This document shows positions 1 through 7,661 of a DNA stretch of 58,091 nucleotides, piece by piece. The notes below the pieces were generated by a model, which worked only from the letters and a program-made list of their open reading frames with translations, did no database searches and was not told where the DNA came from. Position 1 is the stretch's first letter; each line of letters opens with the position of its first letter. This DNA is from an uncultured Clostridia bacterium (lineage in GTDB: Bacteria > Bacillota > Clostridia > Peptostreptococcales > Anaerovoracaceae). The translations under genes were made by a program, and so were the position numbers. The stretch lies in contig CALHKP010000042.1 of NCBI GenBank assembly GCA_938034165.1, forward strand, positions 1 through 58,091. The letters are read 5' to 3'.

Positions 1-362
1 CCTAAAGGATGAGCCAATGGCTTATTTAATTTACACACATTATATCAACATAACCGATTTTGGCGACGAAAATAAGCGCGGTTTTGCAAAGCTCAAATCT
101 ACGCTTATTTGGAAGCCAAAATTTACAGTACAATTTGAAGATGTGGCAATCTGCGCTTAGTCAAGCTCAAAAAAAGACAGCGCAGATTGCGACTATTGAA
201 ATATGTACTGTTTTCGGCCTTTTTGTGGTTGATGGTAGTCGACCAAGCAAGGCTCAAAAACACATTTTGGTTGATAGGAATTGACTTCTTTTTTTATTAT
301 GCTAATATTAAGAAAATTGAATATATTTTATTGCGATTAACAGTATAGACAGGAGGTCCGAA
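1..362. other. Non-coding 5' stretch with two matched stem-loops
   Basis: No convincing gene is seen. The stretch holds two perfect inverted repeats: AAATAAGCG at 70-78 with CGCTTATTT at 102-110, and GCAATCTGCGC at 146-156 with GCGCAGATTGC at 180-190. Both enclose loops of exactly 23 nt, and both loops contain AGCTCAAA; a third AGGCTCAAA lies near 250. A frame open from the window edge to a stop at 158-160 could be the tail of a truncated gene, but its product matches nothing I recognise. The downstream end carries the promoter of the next gene. Confidence 0.4.
281..308 (+). promoter_or_regulatory. Sigma-A type promoter for the 117-residue membrane protein
   Basis: TTGACT at 281-286 and TAATAT at 303-308 are separated by 16 bp, with a T-rich spacer. 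The gene starts 55 bp downstream. Confidence 0.5.
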
Positions 363-716
363 ATGAAATTTGTTCTACCTGATAAGAAGTATACCTTCGC
401 CGTAATAGGATTATTTATCCTATTGGTAATATCGACTTTTATCTTTGGCAAATCGAACAATTATAAATATATGTATCTTGTATGGCTTACGGCATTAGTA
501 ATCCTCATAAATAGATTTGGCTACAGAGGTTTTCGTCCATGGTTTGATAAATACATGGGAATTACAATGGCTTTGTCATTTTTGGTTCTCGCAGCACTTT
601 TGAAATTCAACCTACCTGTAGAAATTCAGAACAATGCCTTCAAACTTTCCTTTGCAGTTTATTTGACAGGGGATGCTATTCTCAAACAAATCGGAGTCCC
701 TCCTGATAAAAACTAG
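363..716 (+). CDS. Small multi-pass membrane protein of unknown function
   Basis: 117 residues, preceded by an AGGAGG ribosome binding site 7 bp before the ATG. Hydrophobic stretches at about residues 11-29, 36-50, 66-83 and 92-110 suggest three to four membrane helices, with basic residues (KKYTF, NRFGYRGFR) likely facing the cytoplasm. I do not recognise a family. It stands alone: its own promoter lies at 281-308 and a strong hairpin terminator follows at 766-789, so it is probably monocistronic. No catalytic motif is visible. The good ribosome binding site, clean start and terminator make it likely to be a real gene. Confidence 0.7.
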   Translation: MKFVLPDKKYTFAVIGLFILLVISTFIFGKSNNYKYMYLVWLTALVILINRFGYRGFRPWFDKYMGITMALSFLVLAALLKFNLPVEIQNNAFKLSFAVYLTGDAILKQIGVPPDKN

Positions 717-765
717 GACATCAATAGAATAAAAAGGGTTATACATCATAGAGATTAAGATAAAC

Positions 766-789
766 AAAGAGCGGAAAAATCCGCTCTTT
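766..789 (+). terminator. Intrinsic terminator after the membrane protein
   Basis: Ten-bp perfect stem AAAGAGCGGA / TCCGCTCTTT around an AAAA loop; the T-rich flanks on both strands would let it work for the convergent ybaK-type gene as well. Confidence 0.75.
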
Positions 790-835
790 ATTTATCTAGG
801 TTGTTTCCCGCTCTGCTGCGGGATTTCAATGCATT

Positions 836-1318
836 TTATTCTTCTGCGTTTTCCGGCATCTTTGATACGTCAATCCATTTTGGTTCTTTGGTGAATTCTT
901 CCAGCTGTTTCATTGTCATTTCGATTGCGCTGTTTCCGCTGCCGGCTGCCGGAAATACTGTTTCGTGCTTTTTCAAGGATTCGTCAAGATATATGGATAC
1001 TCCGTCTTTCACCGCGAAAGGACATACGCCTCCCGGTGGATGTCCGACCAAATCCTCCACCTCATCAAAAGGAATCATCTTCGCCTTCTTGTGGAACGTA
1101 TCCTTGTACTTTCTGTTATCCAGGCGGGATTTGCCGGACATCACGATTAATATCGGACCCTCCTCCAGAATATATGACAAAGTCTTCGCGATTCTGTCGG
1201 GGTCCGTTCCAACTGCTGCCGCAGCAAGCTCCACAGTCGCACTTGATTCTTCAAATTCCAGAACTTTACCTTCAAGTTCTGTTCCTTCAAAATATTTTTT
1301 TACAACTTCTACAGACAT
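836..1318 (-). CDS. YbaK/EbsC family aminoacyl-tRNA deacylase (prolyl-tRNA editing-type protein)
   Basis: 160 residues, the usual size of free-standing YbaK-domain proteins. Family members hydrolyse misacylated tRNA, classically Cys-tRNA(Pro), in the cytoplasm. Visible family features are the N-terminal stretch preceding ATVELAAAAVG, the IAKTL segment in which YbaK proteins keep a catalytic Lys, ILIVMSGKSRLD in mid-protein, and the GHPPGGVCPF loop near residue 92. The ATG follows AGGAGG by 7 bp. It is the last minus-strand gene before the convergent terminator at 766-789 and is separated from the next minus-strand gene by an unusual GC-rich spacer. Exact tRNA specificity cannot be read from sequence. 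Confidence 0.85.
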   Translation of the reverse strand: MSVEVVKKYFEGTELEGKVLEFEESSATVELAAAAVGTDPDRIAKTLSYILEEGPILIVMSGKSRLDNRKYKDTFHKKAKMIPFDEVEDLVGHPPGGVCPFAVKDGVSIYLDESLKKHETVFPAAGSGNSAIEMTMKQLEEFTKEPKWIDVSKMPENAEE

Positions 1319-1352
1319 TTTCTTTCCTCCTGTTCAGTTTTTTGATTTGTAG

Positions 1353-1379
1353 TTGCCGGGTGTTTCCGGCAATCTTTTT
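1353..1379 (+). terminator. Hairpin with T-tract in the ybaK leader, plus-strand orientation
   Basis: TTGCCGG (1353-1359) pairs with CCGGCAA (1366-1372) and is followed by TCTTTTT on the plus strand. No plus-strand gene precedes it, so it may instead act as a stem in the minus-strand leader of the ybaK-type gene. Confidence 0.35.
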
Positions 1380-1525
1380 ATGTGGCCCGCCACCTCCCGC
1401 GCCCTGTGTGCCCTGCGGCTGCGCGAGGTGCGCCGCCCCGATTCTCAGATGGCGGTGCGGCAGGCTTTGGTCACGGGCTTTTGGCGGGCATAGGTCCTAG
1501 CCTGCGGGCCAAAGCCGCGGCCCCG
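1380..1525. other. GC-rich gene-free spacer
   Basis: This spacer between two minus-strand genes is visibly far richer in G+C than its surroundings (about two thirds or more by eye, against mid-40s in the flanking genes). Six-frame reading gives no plausible protein. It contains several GC-rich complementary segments, for example GGCCCGC near 1384 and GCGGGCC near 1504, and would fold stably as RNA. Confidence 0.45.
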
Positions 1526-1530
1526 CCGGT

Positions 1531-2508
1531 TTACTTGTTAATTTCATCACCCGATTTCTTTGATAAAGCCGGTTTCTTGTACTTTTTCATAAGATGGTCC
1601 ATTCGCTGATCGACACCTTTCTGGCTTTCGTAAATATTTCGCTCATACTGATTCAGCTCATCAATCCTTTTTATATGCGCAGCCACCGGTTTTGGCACAA
1701 CCGCAAGGAAACACAGCGGCGCTATTACCAGCTGAAAAAGAATAATCCATGCCAGCGCCAGTGCCAGAGTAACCGGCCACGTAAGAAGAGCCGCTCCCGA
1801 AATTACAATTGCTCCGAGGCCAAACATCATTGCGAACATAGTCACATAAAACCTCTCAATCTTCCAGATTGCAGCAGTGAGCGCCTCGTCATACCACTGG
1901 TTTCTGAGATTTTTAAATATATACTTTGCCCATCTGAACTGAGTGTTTGCAATGAATACACACTTTTTAAAATCATCAAAGGAAGCGGATTTTACTGCCT
2001 CAATGTCCGGCTCTTCGCAAGGAACAAAAGTAAAATCAACCTCTCCGCTGATCAGTGTGCACAAACCGCAGACCTCTATCTTGGTATCTTCCTTTTCTTC
2101 GGCGCATGTTGCCACAAACACATTTCCCTCTTCCATCAGAACATCCTCGTCCCCGAATGTAACCTGACACTGGCCAGACTCCACATATATAACTCGGCTA
2201 AGTTTTTCCGACTCGTGACCAAAATCAAAGAAGCTCCGCTCAAAACCCTCAAGTTGCAAGCGTTTCAGTGAACTTTTGCTTCCTTTCGGAATCTGAAACT
2301 CGTACTCAAGGGAGCTTCCCATCTTTGAATAATCATACTGAACGTTTAGTTTTCCCTTTTCATCCAGTGTGTTTTCTCGTCTCACCAGACGCCATGCAGC
2401 CTTTCCGCTGTCAGCCTCTTCCCCCTTCGGGTATATGGCAAGCTGCGCTTCATTCACCGGCAACTGCCCTTCGGCATCTGTAATATTTCTGTAAACTGTT
2501 ATTTCCAT
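1531..2508 (-). CDS. Uncharacterised protein with soluble N-terminal part and two C-terminal membrane helices
   Basis: 325 residues from the ATG of MEITVYRN, which has AAGGTTAGG just upstream; an upstream in-frame start at 2580 has no better support. The first about 190 residues look soluble and beta-rich, with a Cys-containing stretch (IEVCGLCTLIS) that could be a cupin-like or sensor fold, but I see no defining motif. Two long hydrophobic segments at about residues 212-235 and 238-262 are followed by a charged, coiled-coil-like tail rich in K, E and R. I do not recognise the family. It is co-directional with the ybaK-type gene but separated from it by the GC-rich spacer. Confidence 0.65.
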   Translation of the reverse strand: MEITVYRNITDAEGQLPVNEAQLAIYPKGEEADSGKAAWRLVRRENTLDEKGKLNVQYDYSKMGSSLEYEFQIPKGSKSSLKRLQLEGFERSFFDFGHESEKLSRVIYVESGQCQVTFGDEDVLMEEGNVFVATCAEEKEDTKIEVCGLCTLISGEVDFTFVPCEEPDIEAVKSASFDDFKKCVFIANTQFRWAKYIFKNLRNQWYDEALTAAIWKIERFYVTMFAMMFGLGAIVISGAALLTWPVTLALALAWIILFQLVIAPLCFLAVVPKPVAAHIKRIDELNQYERNIYESQKGVDQRMDHLMKKYKKPALSKKSGDEINK

Positions 2509-2624
2509 AATTATACCTAACCTTGATTTTTTCGGAGCATCAAAGCTGCCCGAAGCGGCTTTGGTCAGCACGCCTCGCACATTCCTCTTAACTTCTCCAA
2601 TACCACAATTATATCCATTTTCGG

Positions 2625-2653
2625 TTGATTTAACAATGCTTTTATAGTATAAT
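2625..2653 (+). promoter_or_regulatory. Sigma-A promoter for the C_GCAxxG_C_C protein
   Basis: TTGATT (2625-2630), 17-bp spacer, TATAAT (2648-2653). The ATG lies 35 bp downstream behind an AGGAGG site. Confidence 0.7.
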
Positions 2654-2687
2654 CGCCCCTAGCAAAACCAATATTAGGAGGATAAAA

Positions 2688-3086
2688 ATGGACAGAAAAG
2701 AACTTGGACTTCAGCTCCACAAAGAAAAATACAACTGTGCGCAGTGCGTTGCATGTGCATTCAAAGATAAGATTGACATGGACGAGTCGGCAATTTTTAA
2801 GGCATCTGAGGCCTTCGGCTTTGGTATGGGAAGCATGGAAGCTTGCGGTGCAGTATCCGGAATGGCTCTTGTCATCGGCCTGCTGAACTCAGACGGAAAC
2901 CTGGAAAACCCTGCAACCAAGAAGGTTTGCTACAACCTGATGGCTCAGGCAACCAAAGAATTCAAAGAAAAGAATTCTTCAATCACATGCCGCGAGCTCA
3001 AAGGCGTAGAAACCGGAAAGGTTTTGAGAAGCTGCGACGGCTGCATCGGCGATGCAATCGAAATCCTGGAAGGCCTACTGAAATAG
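2688..3086 (+). CDS. C_GCAxxG_C_C family putative redox protein
   Basis: 132 residues. The family name describes its conserved cysteines, all visible here: YNCAQCV near residue 16, EACGAVSG near 52 and a C-terminal CRELKG...CDGCI pair. Members are thought to be redox-active or metal-cluster-binding; no reaction is established. The ATG follows AGGAGG with ideal spacing, a promoter lies at 2625-2653 and a perfect terminator at 3089-3118, so this is a monocistronic unit. The cysteine layout is complete, giving no sign of decay. Confidence 0.85.
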   Translation: MDRKELGLQLHKEKYNCAQCVACAFKDKIDMDESAIFKASEAFGFGMGSMEACGAVSGMALVIGLLNSDGNLENPATKKVCYNLMAQATKEFKEKNSSITCRELKGVETGKVLRSCDGCIGDAIEILEGLLK

Positions 3087-3088
3087 CG

Positions 3089-3118
3089 AAAAAACACGTG
3101 CATCGACACGTGTTTTTT
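3089..3118 (+). terminator. Intrinsic terminator
   Basis: Twelve-bp perfect stem AAAAAACACGTG / CACGTGTTTTTT with a CATCGA loop; its 3' arm ends in the T-run. Confidence 0.85.
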
Positions 3119-3145
3119 GTTATATTCTTTCTCACTTGCTGCATA

Positions 3146-3194
3146 AACTACTCAGAAATTGAATTATCAAAGATTTCGCACTGATATCCTAAAG
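3146..3194. repeat. Dispersed ~50-bp intergenic repeat, copy A
   Basis: Aligns with 27441-27490 at roughly four fifths identity over the full length with one single-base gap; the best conserved blocks are AACTACTC at the left and GCACTG-N-TATCCTAAA at the right. The right end overlaps the stop codon of the acetyltransferase gene. Confidence 0.6.
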
Positions 3195-3794
3195 CAGGTG
3201 CATTTTGGAATCTTTTTCACTTATCTTTCGGATGAGCCTTGCCGGGTTTCCCGCTGCAAGCCACCCTGCAGGAATGTCTTTTGTTACAACACTTCCGGCA
3301 CCGATTACAGCGCCTTTACCTATAGTCACATTGTCGATGATCGTGGCATTTGCAGCAATCCACACGTCATCTTCGATTCTGATTTCTCCGGCAAATTCTG
3401 ACATGGAAACATGACCATCCTCGTATTTCATGCGAGCTCTTTCGTCTGCAATCAGAGGATGATTTGTGGAAAGAATGCTCACATTAGGTCCAATCATAAC
3501 GTTGTTACCGATAAAAACTTTTCCGTCATCCATCACCAGCAGGTTGAAGTTAGCAAAAAAGTTATCTCCTATAAATGTGTGGCATCCGTAGTTGAACTGC
3601 ACAGGTCCCTGAAAATAGTAGTTTTTGCCTATTTCGCCTATAAATTCTTTTATCAGCGGGAGTCTGTTTTCGTCATATTCGTCCATGCCGTTAAACTGCC
3701 TGCAAAGCTCATGAGCCTTGTGTTTGATGTCTTTGAGCTCTTTTTTTCTCGCATCAAAGAGTTTGCCTGCAAAGATTTTTTCTTCTTCTCTCAT
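3189..3794 (-). CDS. Maltose/galactoside O-acetyltransferase-like hexapeptide-repeat enzyme
   Basis: 201 residues, typical for the LacA/Maa/NodL family, which transfers acetyl from acetyl-CoA to a sugar hydroxyl and works as a trimer of left-handed beta helices. The N-terminal Mac domain is seen (residues 1-55), then hexapeptide repeats IGDNFFANFNL, IGNNVMIGPNV and IEDDVWIAANATI. The catalytic His is in STNHPL (about residue 112), and the C-terminal GAGSVVTKDIPAGWLAAGNPA is diagnostic. The ATG follows AAGGTGAGG. It is monocistronic, and its leader carries a 10-bp inverted repeat. The acceptor sugar is not predictable. Confidence 0.88.
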   Translation of the reverse strand: MREEEKIFAGKLFDARKKELKDIKHKAHELCRQFNGMDEYDENRLPLIKEFIGEIGKNYYFQGPVQFNYGCHTFIGDNFFANFNLLVMDDGKVFIGNNVMIGPNVSILSTNHPLIADERARMKYEDGHVSMSEFAGEIRIEDDVWIAANATIIDNVTIGKGAVIGAGSVVTKDIPAGWLAAGNPARLIRKISEKDSKMHLL

Positions 3795-3814
3795 GATTCA
3801 CCTCACCTTTCGTC

Positions 3815-3864
3815 GATTTCAGACGACTAAACCTGTACCCAAACCTTTATCAAAGTCTGAAATC
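3815..3864 (-). promoter_or_regulatory. Inverted repeat in the acetyltransferase leader
   Basis: GATTTCAGAC (3815-3824) and GTCTGAAATC (3855-3864) are perfect 10-bp complements separated by 30 bp, 20 bp upstream of the start codon. They could form a leader hairpin or a bipartite operator. Confidence 0.4.
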
Positions 3865-3949
3865 AAGTCACCGCGCCCCGAGTATCATACGGTCGACCGA
3901 AATCAACCCAACCCGATTTAAGGCCTGAGTGCATTACTCGTCACCGTGC

Positions 3950-5230
3950 CTACTTTAGTTCTGCTTCTATATCTGTTTTTATTCTGCGCAGGCTTCTTGT
4001 AAGTCTGTTGATGTCATTTATTTTTCTTACAACTACATATGCATTTTCTTCTCTGTAAAGAAGGATTCTGTTCAGTGTTTCTTCCAGGTCTTCACAGATT
4101 TCGTTTACCTGCTTTATGAACTCTTCTTTGTTCATAAAGCTTGCGCCCATTCTCATCTGCTCAATGTCATATGAATACTCCATGCCGAATACTTCGTACA
4201 CTTTTTCGGATAGCTTCAGTTTCAGCTCGTTTAAGTGAATTTCGAAAATCGCCTCGTATCCGGAAGCTTTTTCTTTGGATTCAGCTATGAAGTTTTTCAT
4301 TTCTTCGAACTTTGCATCCAGTTCTTCGTAAGCCATGTTCATAGCCTTCCAATAGAAATCCAGCTGGTTCAGAGCACTTGCTATAATGTCTCTGAGTTTT
4401 TTCTTTGTTGAATTTTCCATGATTTCTTTGATGGATGTGTCGCAGTCTCTCAGGATTGCATTTTTCAGTTCTTCGATTCCTGTTCCTTTTTTGGAGCTTA
4501 TAGGGAAAAGCGTAATATCTTCTGTGTCCATCAGTTCTCTCAGGACTTTTTTGCAGTATTTCATGTAAGAATCCAGGTCCTTTTCATCCACCACGTCTAC
4601 TTTGTTTACGGCAAAGTAGAATTTGCCTGCATATTCTCTAGTGTTATATAGAAAATCAATTTCTATCTGATTGATTGGGCTGTCCACTGACAGGAGGAAT
4701 ATAACCGCATCGCTTTCCTTCATGTGCTCGTAGGCAACCTCTGTATTATTCTTGTGGAATGACCCAACTCCCGGTGTATCAACGTATGTGAGGCCGTTTT
4801 TTAGGAATTCCGAAGGTGAGTGAAGAATAACTTCTTTAACTCCCAGTTTGTTATCCTCGTTTTCCTGTTCACTTATGTACTCTGAGAGCTCATCAAAGTC
4901 AACGTGCTTTACCGCCCCGTTAACAAAGTGAACTTCTGCGGCTTTTTCTCCGTATTTTACCTTTGTTACCGCCGAAGTAATTGGAACGATTCCCACAGGC
5001 ATAATTTTGTCTCCGAGAATTGCATTGCTCAAAGTGCTTTTTCCTCTTTTGAACTGACCGATAACAGCTACAGTAATATCCTCTTCTTTCAGTTTTTCAA
5101 TAAGACTTTCTGTCTGTCTTGCCTGAATTGTGCAAGCTTCCCCTTTTTTCAGAAGCTCATAAGTTTTCTGTGCCGCTTCCATAATATTTTCGCAGCGAGC
5201 TGAACTCTTTGCTGTAAAATTTTCGTTCAT
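3950..5230 (-). CDS. Dynamin-like GTPase family protein
   Basis: 426 residues. GTPase motifs in order: P-loop GQFKRGKS (58-65), switch I threonine in PITSAVT, G3 DTPGVGS (151-157) and G4 NKVD (209-212). The remaining half is helical and charged, with likely coiled coil at about 285-345, as in the stalk of bacterial dynamin-like proteins. Those proteins bind membranes and act in remodelling or stress protection. At 426 residues it is on the short side for the group and shows no obvious hydrophobic paddle, so membrane insertion is uncertain. AAAGGA lies upstream of the ATG. It is the last gene of a run that starts with thiE and sits 18 bp after thiM; a role in thiamine metabolism is not implied. 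Confidence 0.85.
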   Translation of the reverse strand: MNENFTAKSSARCENIMEAAQKTYELLKKGEACTIQARQTESLIEKLKEEDITVAVIGQFKRGKSTLSNAILGDKIMPVGIVPITSAVTKVKYGEKAAEVHFVNGAVKHVDFDELSEYISEQENEDNKLGVKEVILHSPSEFLKNGLTYVDTPGVGSFHKNNTEVAYEHMKESDAVIFLLSVDSPINQIEIDFLYNTREYAGKFYFAVNKVDVVDEKDLDSYMKYCKKVLRELMDTEDITLFPISSKKGTGIEELKNAILRDCDTSIKEIMENSTKKKLRDIIASALNQLDFYWKAMNMAYEELDAKFEEMKNFIAESKEKASGYEAIFEIHLNELKLKLSEKVYEVFGMEYSYDIEQMRMGASFMNKEEFIKQVNEICEDLEETLNRILLYREENAYVVVRKINDINRLTRSLRRIKTDIEAELK

Positions 5231-5248
5231 TAATAAAAAATCCTTTCT

Positions 5249-6091
5249 TTAATATATCCTTTTCACCTTTGTTCCTGAAGCAATCTCTTCCGTTGTCAAA
5301 AGAGAAAGCTCATCTATCAGCAGGCTCCGGAAGCTTCCGAGAGCCGGACCTTCAAATTTTTTGTAAATCTTCTTTGCTGCAATCTCTCCTGCAAGAGCCA
5401 TATAAACACAGGCCGAAACCGCAGACTCCACCGAATTTTCCTGTGACAGAAACGCTCCCTGAAGAGCAGAAGACATGCAGCCCGAACCTGTAACTCGCGG
5501 CATCATGGCATCCCCGTTATATACACCATAAACTGCATCCTTTGAGGCAACCACATCCACCGCTCCCGATGCAATGACAATGCATTTCTTTTCTGCCGCA
5601 AACTCCCGAAGGAGCTTTGCAATTTCAGAAAGCCTGTCCTCACAGACCAGATCTTTTTCGGAAACATCAACGCCTCCGGCTGTAGAATCCCCTATCAAAA
5701 GAGACTTTATCTCTGACATATTACCCCGGATACATGCAAGTTCAAACATATCAATCATCTCATTTATGTATTTTCTCCGAAAAGACGAACCTCCCGCACC
5801 CACAGGATCGATTACCAAAGGAATCCCAATCTCCTTTGCTTTTTCTGCCGACTTAAACATGGCCTCCATATATTCCGTCGCTCCGAAATTACACACAAGA
5901 GCCTTTGCCCTTGCCGTAAATTCCGCAGTTTCTCTGATATCATGGGCCATAACCGGAGCCGCCGATACAGCAAGCAATGCATTCGCGCAGTCGTTTACTG
6001 TAACATAGTTCGTGATGCAATGAATGAGAGGTCTGTTTTCCTTTATCTTTTTTGCCAGCAAAATTGTCTTTTCGCCAAAATATCTGTTCAT
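5249..6091 (-). CDS. thiM: Hydroxyethylthiazole kinase
   Basis: 280 residues. It phosphorylates 4-methyl-5-(2-hydroxyethyl)thiazole with ATP, the salvage entry to the thiazole half of thiamine. Ribokinase-like family marks are the N-terminal HCITNYVTVNDCAN, the phosphate-site loop DPVGAGGSSFRR (around 116-127), the mid-protein IRGNMSEIKSL, and the catalytic VTGSGCMSSA near residue 200 with its Cys. Length is close to that usual for ThiM. It lies downstream of thiW, whose product probably imports the substrate, which supports the assignment. The insert of about 12 residues around LREFAAEKKC is unremarkable. Confidence 0.95.
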   Translation of the reverse strand: MNRYFGEKTILLAKKIKENRPLIHCITNYVTVNDCANALLAVSAAPVMAHDIRETAEFTARAKALVCNFGATEYMEAMFKSAEKAKEIGIPLVIDPVGAGGSSFRRKYINEMIDMFELACIRGNMSEIKSLLIGDSTAGGVDVSEKDLVCEDRLSEIAKLLREFAAEKKCIVIASGAVDVVASKDAVYGVYNGDAMMPRVTGSGCMSSALQGAFLSQENSVESAVSACVYMALAGEIAAKKIYKKFEGPALGSFRSLLIDELSLLTTEEIASGTKVKRIY

Positions 6092-6217
6092 AAAAATCCT
6101 TTCACACGGAGCTTTCGGTGAAATCCAATCAGAGTTTTCACCCCAAAATCGCCCCTGTCAAAAAACAAAGTGCAGCAATACAATCTGCTTGTACACCGCA
6201 CCTATTTTGCAAAATCT

Positions 6218-6727
6218 TCAGTTTAGCTCTCTGTTCATCTTGTCAATAAATCCTGATTTTTTCAGTGCTATTGTGATTACTGCCGCAACAATTGTGCCCC
6301 CTGCAGTGCTGATGAGAAACGGTACCACGAAAGTAAACAGTGCCGCAGCTGAGTTTCCCAGAATCAGACTTGCTATAGGATATGCCAGCATTCCGCCGAT
6401 TACAGCAGTTCCAAATACCTCACCCACATATGCTCCCATAAGTTTTCGTGTGTATTTATACAGAAGCCCCGAAAGAACTGCTCCGCACATGCTTCCCGGA
6501 AATGCCAGGATAGTGCCCAATCCCATCAGATTTCTCAGAAGGCTTGCGCAAAAAGCTGCTGCAAGAGCCCACCATGGCCCCAGAAAAATTGCAGAAAGCA
6601 CGTTTACCATATGCTGAACAGGCGCACACTTTGATCCAAAAATCGGAAATGAAAGAGTTGAGCCCACTACCGCAATTGCTACAAATACTGCTGCAATTGC
6701 TAGTTTTTTTGTATGATTCTGTTTCAT
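6218..6727 (-). CDS. thiW: ThiW, S component of an ECF transporter for thiazole precursor
   Basis: 169 residues from the ATG of MKQNHTKK, chosen because GAGGG stands 8 bp before it; a start at 6757 has no site. Five or six hydrophobic segments and the FGSKCAPVQHMVNVLSAIFLG region match ThiW, the substrate-binding subunit that captures hydroxyethylthiazole and works with a shared EcfA/EcfT energising module. That module is not in this window. Position between thiD and thiM supports the substrate. No thiC, thiG, thiS or thiF is present nearby, so this is a salvage rather than a de novo operon. Confidence 0.88.
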   Translation of the reverse strand: MKQNHTKKLAIAAVFVAIAVVGSTLSFPIFGSKCAPVQHMVNVLSAIFLGPWWALAAAFCASLLRNLMGLGTILAFPGSMCGAVLSGLLYKYTRKLMGAYVGEVFGTAVIGGMLAYPIASLILGNSAAALFTFVVPFLISTAGGTIVAAVITIALKKSGFIDKMNRELN

Positions 6728-6770
6728 TGTTTTTCCCTCGCAAACTGCCCGGTTCAAAAAATCTCGGGGC

Positions 6771-7565
6771 TTATTCGAATTCTGATTTTATATCAAATGC
6801 ATGGTCCATCGGTCCCGAGCCTTCCCCAAGGTCAAGCATTGCACTCAGAGCCCCGGAAATATAAACCTTGCCTCTCTTTACGGAATCGAAAAGACTATAT
6901 CCCTTTGCAAGATTTGATGCTATTGCACTAGAAAGTGTGCAGCCTGTTCCATGTGTATTGGGATTATCTATTCGCTTTCCATAGAACCAGTGCTCTCCGT
7001 CACCATCAAATAGCAGATCGTTGGCATCATTTATCTGATGTCCGCCCTTACACAAAACAGCACATCCAAATTCCCTGTATATTTTTTCTGATGCTTCGAC
7101 CATATCTTTTTCATCCTGTATCTTAAGTCCTGACAAAACCTCCGCCTCCGGAATATTGGGAGTAATCAGAGTTGCCAATGGCAAAATTTCCTGTTTTAGG
7201 GTTTCCACAGCATCTTCGCTTATGAGTCTGGCTCCGCTTGTTGCTATCATAACAGGATCCACAACTATGTTCTTCGCCTCGTACTGTTTCAGCTTCGCTG
7301 CAATAGTCTTAATCAGTTCAACTGATGAAACCATGCCTGTCTTAACTGCATCAGGATAAATATCCTCAAAAATGCTGTCAAGCTGTTCTGCCAGAAATTC
7401 AGGACTTGCTTCCATTATATCTCTCACGCCTGTAGTGTTTTGGGCAGTCAAAGCTGTAATTGCGCTCATTGCATAAACACCATTTGCCATCATTGTCTTG
7501 ATATCAGCCTGAATGCCTGCACCGCCGCTGCAGTCACTGCCGGCAATTGTTAATGCTGTCTTCAT
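6771..7565 (-). CDS. thiD: Hydroxymethylpyrimidine/phosphomethylpyrimidine kinase
   Basis: 264 residues, the normal length for ThiD. It phosphorylates HMP and then HMP-phosphate to give HMP-PP, the pyrimidine partner for thiamine-phosphate synthase. Visible family motifs are AGSDCSGGAGIQADIKT at the N-terminus, the DPVMIATSGARL segment (about 115-126) and the anion-hole motif NTHGTGCTLSSAIA near residue 208. AAGGAG lies 9 bp before the ATG. It precedes thiW and follows thiE by 96 bp. No TPP riboswitch consensus (CTGAGA and ACCTGATCTGG elements) is seen in that gap. Confidence 0.95.
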   Translation of the reverse strand: MKTALTIAGSDCSGGAGIQADIKTMMANGVYAMSAITALTAQNTTGVRDIMEASPEFLAEQLDSIFEDIYPDAVKTGMVSSVELIKTIAAKLKQYEAKNIVVDPVMIATSGARLISEDAVETLKQEILPLATLITPNIPEAEVLSGLKIQDEKDMVEASEKIYREFGCAVLCKGGHQINDANDLLFDGDGEHWFYGKRIDNPNTHGTGCTLSSAIASNLAKGYSLFDSVKRGKVYISGALSAMLDLGEGSGPMDHAFDIKSEFE

Positions 7566-7661
7566 TTAAAAATTCTCCTTTTGTCGCTACCCTATATAAT
7601 AACATATCTTTTGACGATGCGCGACATATTCCACCAAAAGTAAAGCGCATATCAAATAATA

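Noticed and set aside
2..160. Frame open from the window edge (…MAYLIYTHYINITDFGDE…)
   Set aside because: Could be the tail of a truncated gene but it overlaps the hairpins and matches nothing I know; too little evidence.
60..284. 74-codon plus-strand frame near the window start
   Set aside because: No ribosome binding site, crosses the two perfect hairpins and has no recognisable sequence; the inverted repeats explain the DNA better.
6092..6217. TPP riboswitch before thiM
   Set aside because: Short stretches resemble parts of the consensus, but the CTGAGA and ACCTGATCTGG core elements were not found together.
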